The position numbers were made by a program, and so were the translations under genes. Under the pieces are notes generated by a model. It was not told the DNA's origin. It worked only from the letters and a program-made list of their open reading frames with translations, and ran no database searches. This document shows, piece by piece, positions 58,744-64,000 of a stretch of 64,000 nucleotides of DNA (position 1 is its first letter; each line of letters opens with the position of its first letter). Where the stretch lies: contig NZ_JANHOF010000005.1 in assembly GCF_024498075.1 (NCBI RefSeq), forward strand, positions 429,448 to 493,447. Reading direction: 5' to 3'. Origin of the DNA: Paenibacillus mendelii (GTDB taxonomy: Bacteria > Bacillota > Bacilli > Paenibacillales > Paenibacillaceae).

Positions 58744-60045
58744 TCAGCCCGTATCGCCGGCTTTCTTTGGGGGATGAACGAACAGCGCAACGAGTGCCAG
58801 CGCGGCGAAGGAAAGTCCGGCAACGACAAAGTAGAGCAGCATATCAGAACGTGCCGCCATCCAGCCGAATAAAGGCGGTCCGAACGCAACGCCGAAGAAA
58901 CGAAGGCTGCTGTAGAGTGATGTGATCATTCCGCGATGCGCCCGGTCAACAGCACCGGTGATGAGCGTATTCAGACATGGCAGGAGCAGCCCGGTACCTA
59001 CGCTGCTCAAGGTAACAAAACCTATAAGCGCGTACAGATTACGGTACAAGAGAGCGGCTGCAACGAGGGATGCGCCCATCAATGCCAAGCCGATAACCAT
59101 AAGGCGGCGCATGAGGACACCGTTGCTCTTGATATGGCGGCCCGTCAAGAAGGCAGTAACGACCAGACCTAAGAGCGGAATGGCGAGTACACCGCCCTTG
59201 GCGACCCCGTCAATGTTATAGGGGGCCTTCTCCAATACATCGGATAGCCGGAACAAGACGCCAAAGAGGATGAATAATCCGAGGGACCCGGCAAGAAACG
59301 CGGAGATCAGCCAACGGCCCTTTTCCTTGAACAGCTTGACAATGTCGGCGACATATTGCTTTACAGAGGTGTTCTTCTTCTCCGCTTCCGGTTCCTTAAT
59401 AAGAAGCATCATCGCGAGGAATGAACCCGCACAGAAGACTGGGAAGGCAAACAAAGGAGCGTACCATACGATTAAGGCGAGCAGCGAACCAATAATTGGA
59501 CTCACAACCTTACCGGCTCCGTTCGATGCCTCAATCAAACCAAGCGCCTCACTCTCGGCGCCGTCCTTGTATTTATCTCCTACAAGAGCCATCGCGATGG
59601 GTGAAGTACCCGCTGCACCGATACCTTGAAAAGCACGGGATGCGATTAGAAGGCCGTACGAATTCATCAGAGCGCCAATGCCTGCCACGATACCTGCGAT
59701 CCCATAGAGAGCCAGCGAGGGGAGAATGACCGCTTTCCGCGAGAACCGGTCTGATAAATAACCGGCGATGGGGATGATCAATCCTGCCGCAACTGAGAAG
59801 AGCGTAATGACCATACTGGCTTGAAAGCCGGAGATGCCCATTTTGCGCTCCATCTCGGGCAGGATTGGCACAAGCATGGAGTTACCCAGCACAAGAACGA
59901 GCGGTACGCTCGCCAGGGCGATGTACTCCCGCCATTTTGCGCCGCTACCGCCAGATTGCTTCTTCTTGTCTTGTTGCTCATTCGTGCTTTGTGTCCGGAG
60001 CTTACCTGGCTTGGACAGCCCGAAGCCTGATTTTATTTTTTCCAT
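58744..60045 (-). CDS. Major facilitator superfamily drug-exporter-like transporter
   Basis: A 433-residue, 12-helix MFS protein with a polar N-terminal tail (about 38 residues rich in Lys, Gln and Ser). The motif A region is GYLSDRFSRKAVILPS between TM2 and TM3, and a motif-C-like GLIEASNGAGKVVSPIIGSLL lies near TM5, typical of drug:proton antiporters. GGGAGT precedes the ATG. It is monocistronic; the substrate is unknown. Confidence 0.88.
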   Translation of the reverse strand: MEKIKSGFGLSKPGKLRTQSTNEQQDKKKQSGGSGAKWREYIALASVPLVLVLGNSMLVPILPEMERKMGISGFQASMVITLFSVAAGLIIPIAGYLSDRFSRKAVILPSLALYGIAGIVAGIGALMNSYGLLIASRAFQGIGAAGTSPIAMALVGDKYKDGAESEALGLIEASNGAGKVVSPIIGSLLALIVWYAPLFAFPVFCAGSFLAMMLLIKEPEAEKKNTSVKQYVADIVKLFKEKGRWLISAFLAGSLGLFILFGVLFRLSDVLEKAPYNIDGVAKGGVLAIPLLGLVVTAFLTGRHIKSNGVLMRRLMVIGLALMGASLVAAALLYRNLYALIGFVTLSSVGTGLLLPCLNTLITGAVDRAHRGMITSLYSSLRFFGVAFGPPLFGWMAARSDMLLYFVVAGLSFAALALVALFVHPPKKAGDTG

Positions 60046-60196
60046 TGTCGTTAAACTCCCATGTCATGAAGTGGCGTATATGAGTAATGTGCCCTTCAGC
60101 TTGAGCTTCCATTCCCCGGCATGGTAACATGGGAAGTGATGAAATCAAATGATCACAACGAACCATGAGAACGATGGAGCAGAAAGAAGGCATAGC

Positions 60197-60769
60197 ATGA
60201 AGCGTACGCTCGTTTTGTTGGCTGTCATACTCGTACTGGCATTGGCGGCGGTCTATCAGAATAAAGGGAAAACCGAGGAGGCTGTCACCGCATCAGCGGA
60301 GACGAAGCCTAAACCGGGCTTCGCAGCCCCCACACTTGACCTGCCGGACTTAAATGATCAAGTGGTGGCTGTTGCCGGGAAACGCGATCAACTGTTGCTC
60401 GTCAACTTCTGGGCTTCTTGGTGCGGTCCTTGCGAGCTTGAGGCGCCAGACCTGCAGGAGCTGTCGGAGGAATATAAAGGGGATATGGTGCTGTATGGCA
60501 TTAACGCAACAAGTTATGACAAAGAGCGGCAAGCAAGGGAATTTGTAGAGGAATATAAGTTTACGTTCCCTATTCTGATGGACCGTGAAGGTAAAGCGGC
60601 GGATTTGTACAAAATCACGACGTTTCCAACCAGCCTGATCATTGACAATGAAGGTATCGTACGAGAGCGGGTAACCGGGGTTATATCGAAGCAGGAATGG
60701 CAAAGTAAGATCGAGAAGTGGATTAACGTTCAGAAGAAGTCGCAAATCGAAGAATCAGAAGCTTCATAA
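60197..60769 (+). CDS. Membrane-anchored thioredoxin-like protein (TlpA/ResA family)
   Basis: A 190-residue extracytoplasmic reductase-type protein. The N-terminal signal anchor is at about residues 4-20, followed by a low-complexity linker. The thioredoxin domain has LLLVNFWASWCGPCELEAP (C76, C79) and the cis-Pro segment TTFPTSLIIDNEGIVRERVTG. ResA-like proteins keep apocytochrome c or spore targets reduced; no ccm genes are adjacent, so the partner is unknown. ATG 60197 follows AGAAAGAAGG. Confidence 0.9.
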   Translation: MKRTLVLLAVILVLALAAVYQNKGKTEEAVTASAETKPKPGFAAPTLDLPDLNDQVVAVAGKRDQLLLVNFWASWCGPCELEAPDLQELSEEYKGDMVLYGINATSYDKERQAREFVEEYKFTFPILMDREGKAADLYKITTFPTSLIIDNEGIVRERVTGVISKQEWQSKIEKWINVQKKSQIEESEAS

Positions 60770-60770
60770 T

Positions 60771-60823
60771 ACAAATAACGCCACGCTGCTAGCATAAGTG
60801 CTAGTGTGCGTGGCGTTATTTGT
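60771..60823. terminator. Bidirectional terminator between the thioredoxin-like gene and cimA
   Basis: ACAAATAACGCCACGC / GCGTGGCGTTATTTGT 16-bp perfect stem, with inner CTAGCA/TGCTAG pairing. The A/T ends suit both strands; it lies between convergent genes. Confidence 0.85.
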
Positions 60824-60833
60824 ATGAGATGGC

Positions 60834-62447
60834 TTAATGATTTACCAGACCGAGCCGTTCGCGCGGTTCGTCTTGCGAGAAGCTTACAGGGGACATGCTT
60901 AGCAGAGCGTATCGGATACTATCGACGAGAGCTTCCCAGCTGGCTTCAATGACATTGCTGGACACGCCGACCGTGCTCCAGGTGTTATTGAAGTCTGTTG
61001 ATTCAATTAGGACGCGCACTTTCCCTGCAGTTGCATCCTTCTCGTCAATGACGCGAACCTTATAATCGGACAGATGGATGTCATTGATTCTCGGGTAGAA
61101 TTGAACAAGCGCTTTGCGAAGCGCATTATCCAGTGCGTTGACGGGGCCATTGCCTTCCGCAGCCGTATAAACGGATTGCCCGTCGATGTTTACTTTCACG
61201 ATGGCCTCGGAGTTCATATGACCGTTATGCTTCTCCACCAGCATCTTGAACGATTCAAGCTTGAATATTTCTTTCATATCTCCAAAGGCGTCTCGCAGGA
61301 GCAGCTCGAGCGAAGCGTCGGCCCCTTCGAATTGGTAACCCTGGTGCTCGAGATCCTTGATGCGTTCCATGATGGCTTTCGTTTTCTCGTTATTGGCGTT
61401 GATATCCAATCCAAGCTCCTGAGCCTTGGAGATAATATTGCTTTGCCCTGCTAGCTCGGATACGAGGATCCGCTGTTTGTTGCCGACAAGCTCCGGACGA
61501 ATATGCTCATACGTCTTGGAGTCCTTCATAATGGCCGATACATGGATGCCGCCCTTATGGGCGAACGCGGCGTTGCCTACATAGGGTTGTCCGACCGGCA
61601 TATGAACATTGGCGATTTCACTGATATAGCGGGCTGTGCTCGTGAGGGATTGCAATTGGTCATCGCTAACGCAGCGATAATCCATCTTCAATTGAAGCGT
61701 TGGAAGAATCGAGCAAAGGTTGGCATTGCCGCAGCGCTCTCCATAACCATTGATCGTGCCTTGCACTTGTCTAACGCCAGCTCCGACGGCCGCAAGCGTA
61801 TTGGCTACAGCCAGCTCGCAGTCATTATGTGTATGAATGCCGAGTGGTGCGGTTAGCTCTGCGCGCACGCGCGAGACAATCTCATGAATCTCGGTAGGGA
61901 GCGTGCCGCCATTCGTGTCGCAGAGGACGACCCAATCGGCTCCGGCTTCCTGCGCTTGACGAAGAACGGCAAGGGCATACTCTGGATTATGCTTGTAGCC
62001 ATCGAAGAAATGCTCCGCATCGAAGATCGCTTCCACACCGCTGCGCTTCAAGAAAGCGAAGGAATCGTAAATCATCGACAGATTCTCTTCGAGCGTGGTC
62101 TGAAGAGCCGTATGCACATGGAAATCCCACGATTTGCCGACCAGCGTGGCTGCCGGAACGCCGGATTCGACAATGCGAAGAAGATTGGAATCCTGCTCTG
62201 CGGTACTGTTCTTCCGTCTTGTACTGCCGAAAGCGGTGATCTTGGCATTGAGCTTCAGCCCTTTGACCCGCTGAAAAAACTCGATGTCCTTGCTATTGCT
62301 GCCTGGATTGCCGCCTTCAATATAATGTACGCCTAGAGCATCAAGCTTCTGAGCGATTTTCAACTTGTCGTCGGCCGATAGGCTGATTCCTTCGCCCTGC
62401 GTCCCATCCCGCAGCGTTGTGTCAAAAATAGAAATTGTGTTCGTCAT
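60834..62447 (-). CDS. cimA: (R)-citramalate synthase
   Basis: Condenses pyruvate and acetyl-CoA to citramalate, a threonine-independent entry to isoleucine. The 537-residue DRE-TIM protein has FDTTLRDGTQGEGISLS (metal Asp and Arg), HTHNDCELAVANTLAAVGAGVRQVQGTINGYGERCGNANL and a C-terminal LeuA allosteric domain (about residues 400-520). The VHYIEGGNPGSNSKD and FGSTRRKN motifs are those of the CimA branch, not LeuA. It stands alone, so it may supplement the hom-thr route at the other end of the window. Confidence 0.9.
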   Translation of the reverse strand: MTNTISIFDTTLRDGTQGEGISLSADDKLKIAQKLDALGVHYIEGGNPGSNSKDIEFFQRVKGLKLNAKITAFGSTRRKNSTAEQDSNLLRIVESGVPAATLVGKSWDFHVHTALQTTLEENLSMIYDSFAFLKRSGVEAIFDAEHFFDGYKHNPEYALAVLRQAQEAGADWVVLCDTNGGTLPTEIHEIVSRVRAELTAPLGIHTHNDCELAVANTLAAVGAGVRQVQGTINGYGERCGNANLCSILPTLQLKMDYRCVSDDQLQSLTSTARYISEIANVHMPVGQPYVGNAAFAHKGGIHVSAIMKDSKTYEHIRPELVGNKQRILVSELAGQSNIISKAQELGLDINANNEKTKAIMERIKDLEHQGYQFEGADASLELLLRDAFGDMKEIFKLESFKMLVEKHNGHMNSEAIVKVNIDGQSVYTAAEGNGPVNALDNALRKALVQFYPRINDIHLSDYKVRVIDEKDATAGKVRVLIESTDFNNTWSTVGVSSNVIEASWEALVDSIRYALLSMSPVSFSQDEPRERLGLVNH

Positions 62448-62497
62448 AGCTTGGACACCCCTCTTATACAGTACCTATCGGAAATCATAATTTCATT

Positions 62498-62526
62498 ATT
62501 ATAACACCAAATGCGGGAAGCGTAAA
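62498..62526 (-). promoter_or_regulatory. Promoter for cimA
   Basis: On the minus strand, TTTACG (62521-62526), 17-bp spacer, TATAAT (62498-62503), about 50 bp before the ATG. Confidence 0.65.
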
Positions 62527-62576
62527 CGAAGCAGCGCACTCTAAAGCTGTGAATTCAGCGGCTTTGTGAGGTTTGG

Positions 62577-62605
62577 TTGACGGGGCTATACAGCAATTGT
62601 ATGCT
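62577..62605 (+). promoter_or_regulatory. Promoter for dinB
   Basis: TTGACG (62577-62582), 17-bp spacer, TATGCT (62600-62605), 16 bp before the start. No CGAAC-N4-GTTCG LexA box is visible. Confidence 0.6.
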
Positions 62606-62621
62606 CAATAGGGTGAGGATT

Positions 62622-63902
62622 ATGAATGAACAAAAAAGCATGTCCAAAGGACGAATAATCGTTCATCTGGATATGAACGCGTTCTACTGCTCCGTCCATG
62701 AAGCGGAGGAGCCTGAAGCTTATAAAGGAAAGCCGACGGCTGTCGCCGGAAGCGTCGAGCTTCGCAAAGGGATTATTGTTACTTCATCCTATGCAGCACG
62801 GCAGAAAGGCGTCAAAACCGGGATGACCGTGCGTCAAGGAATGCGCATATGTCCGGAGCTTATACTGATTCGCCCGGATTTTGAGCTGTACCGCAAATAT
62901 TCCCGAGGGTTCATGTCGGTTGCCCGTCAATATACGCCTCTGGTCGAGGCGACTTCGATCGATGAATGTTATTTGGACATCACCGGATCATCGGCTTTCG
63001 GTGAACCGCTCGAGATTGCCCATACCATTCAGAAGCGGATACAAGGCGAATGGAATCTGCCCTGCTCGATCGGAGTTGCGCCCAATAAGCTTCTTGCGAA
63101 GATGGCCTCGGACATGCATAAGCCGAATGGGTTCACGGTCCTGAGGATTCGGGACGTTCCGCGATTATTGTGGGGTAAGCCGTGCGAGACTTTATTCGGC
63201 GTCGGAATGAAGACGGCGGATAAGCTCCGCCGGTTGAATATCCGAACGATTGGCGAGCTGGCGGCCGCTGAGGAAGCGATGTTGATCAAGCACTTTGGCG
63301 TAGCGGGGTCATGGATGAAAGCAGCCGCGCACGGCATCGATCATTCGCCGGTCAATTCGAATCGCGAACGCAATAAATCGATTGGGCATACGACAACTCT
63401 ACCCCAGGATGTGACGGCAAGGGCCGAAGCGCATCGGATCTTATTGAATTTAGCCGATCAGACTGCGAGAAGGATGCGCAGGCAGAAGCTTGTCACACGC
63501 GCTGTGCAGATCGTCATCCGCAAGCCGGATATGACAACGATCAACCGTTCGATAACCTTGGATGTGCCCACTGACGCAACGAGCGATATTCATCATGAGG
63601 CGGTCAAGCTGTTCGATAAGTACTGGGAAGAAGGGCAGCCGGTCCGATTGCTGGGCGTTACTCTCCAAAGCTTGACGCTGCGGGACGAAACAGCCGTTCA
63701 GCTCGATTTGTTCAGTTACGAGGAACAGCCCCGTAAAGATGCGCTAACTAAAGCGATGGATAAATTGCGGGATAAGTACGGCGAGGATGCCGTCCTGACT
63801 GCCGGGATGCTGGGGGATGATCCATCAGCACTGATCCGGAATAAGCGGCTTCGCGGCACCTCCCTGCAAACGGATGAGCATATGTTGAGTGATGAAGAGT
63901 AA
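62622..63902 (+). CDS. dinB: DNA polymerase IV (Y family)
   Basis: Error-prone translesion polymerase. The 426-residue protein has the palm metal residues D17 (VHLDMNAFYCSVHEAE) and D114-E115 (SIDECYLDITG), the helix-hairpin-helix thumb (LFGVGMKTADKLRRLNIRTIGELAAAE) and a little-finger domain. A beta-clamp binding motif QLDLFSY lies about 65 residues from the C-terminus, followed by a variable tail. GGGTGAGG precedes ATG 62622; ATG 62640 is an alternative start at the conserved core. Confidence 0.94.
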   Translation: MNEQKSMSKGRIIVHLDMNAFYCSVHEAEEPEAYKGKPTAVAGSVELRKGIIVTSSYAARQKGVKTGMTVRQGMRICPELILIRPDFELYRKYSRGFMSVARQYTPLVEATSIDECYLDITGSSAFGEPLEIAHTIQKRIQGEWNLPCSIGVAPNKLLAKMASDMHKPNGFTVLRIRDVPRLLWGKPCETLFGVGMKTADKLRRLNIRTIGELAAAEEAMLIKHFGVAGSWMKAAAHGIDHSPVNSNRERNKSIGHTTTLPQDVTARAEAHRILLNLADQTARRMRRQKLVTRAVQIVIRKPDMTTINRSITLDVPTDATSDIHHEAVKLFDKYWEEGQPVRLLGVTLQSLTLRDETAVQLDLFSYEEQPRKDALTKAMDKLRDKYGEDAVLTAGMLGDDPSALIRNKRLRGTSLQTDEHMLSDEE

Positions 63903-63983
63903 CAGAATAACGACCCCGTTCCCGGAATTTGGTCAAACCCCCATTCAGTAGACATTGAAAAAACACCTAGGCTACAAGCTGGT

Positions 63984-64000
63984 TCCTGTATTCAACAGGA
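63984..64000 (+). terminator. Partial hairpin at the window edge
   Basis: TCCTGT-ATTCA-ACAGGA closes the window; any following T run is outside. Probably the dinB terminator or part of a longer stem. Confidence 0.3.

Noticed and set aside
62527..62621. LexA (SOS) operator ahead of dinB
   Set aside because: No CGAAC-N4-GTTCG-type site found; only an ordinary promoter is visible.

Overview
The window is chromosomal DNA of a Gram-positive endospore-former, most probably Paenibacillus or a close relative in the Paenibacillaceae. Four things point there: Firmicute-type Shine-Dalgarno sequences with many GTG and TTG starts; sporulation genes (SafA-like LysM coat protein, bofC, spoVB, a SpoIID-family protein); T-box leaders before hisS-aspS and alaS; and gene order matching the Bacillus subtilis safA-bofC-ruv-queA-tgt-yajC-yrbG-spoVB-comN-secDF-recJ-apt-relA-dtd-hisS-aspS-tcdA-rarA-cymR-iscS-mnmA-alaS-yrzL-yrrK-yrzB-yrrL stretch. 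SecD and SecF are separate genes here, unlike the fused B. subtilis protein. No rRNA, tRNA, IS element, prophage or CRISPR array was seen.

Layout. 1-5.2 kb: amino-acid operon hom-thrC-thrB-pheA followed by ilvE. 5.3-7.8 kb: spore genes, a LysM coat protein with a 51-bp repeat and bofC. 7.9-15.3 kb: a compact run with several stop/start overlaps, ruvC-ruvA-ruvB-(DCC thiol protein)-(SpoIID/LytB)-queA-tgt-yajC, covering Holliday junction processing, queuosine modification and the Sec accessory YajC. 15.5-21.3 kb: a WYL regulator, a PAP2 phosphatase, a small membrane protein preceded by a 65-bp palindromic tandem repeat, a DUF421 protein, spoVB and comN. 21.3-30.4 kb: secD-secF-(degenerate CDF)-recJ-apt, then relA-dtd. 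30.4-31.4 kb: about 1 kb of mostly non-coding DNA with a promoter-terminator unit and a T-box. 31.4-41.2 kb: hisS-aspS, tcdA, an Nramp Mn transporter, rarA, a CNNM/CorC-type protein and mnmA. 41.5-50.8 kb: cymR-iscS-(PRC-barrel)-(Cys4 mini-protein), an AI-2E transporter, then T-box-alaS-ireB-ruvX-two DUF1292 genes-mltG. 51-64 kb: a more strain-variable part with a chemoreceptor behind a sigma-D-like promoter, a YugP-type peptidase, a MerR regulator, amtB with an upstream GlnR/TnrA-like box followed by a DUF294 nucleotidyltransferase and a DEDDh exonuclease, a JAMM peptidase, an MFS transporter, a ResA-like thioredoxin, cimA and dinB.

Most of the window is conserved housekeeping. The parts most worth a second look are: the CDF-family transporter between secF and recJ, which has lost the histidines of its transmembrane metal site; the amtB - DUF294 nucleotidyltransferase - DEDDh exonuclease cluster, where no PII gene follows amtB; the tandem palindromic repeat at 17994-18150; an orphan promoter and terminator near 30.8-30.9 kb; and a strong ribosome-binding site before a short overlapping frame ahead of the CNNM/CorC gene. 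All functional calls come from reading motifs and synteny; no database search was run.
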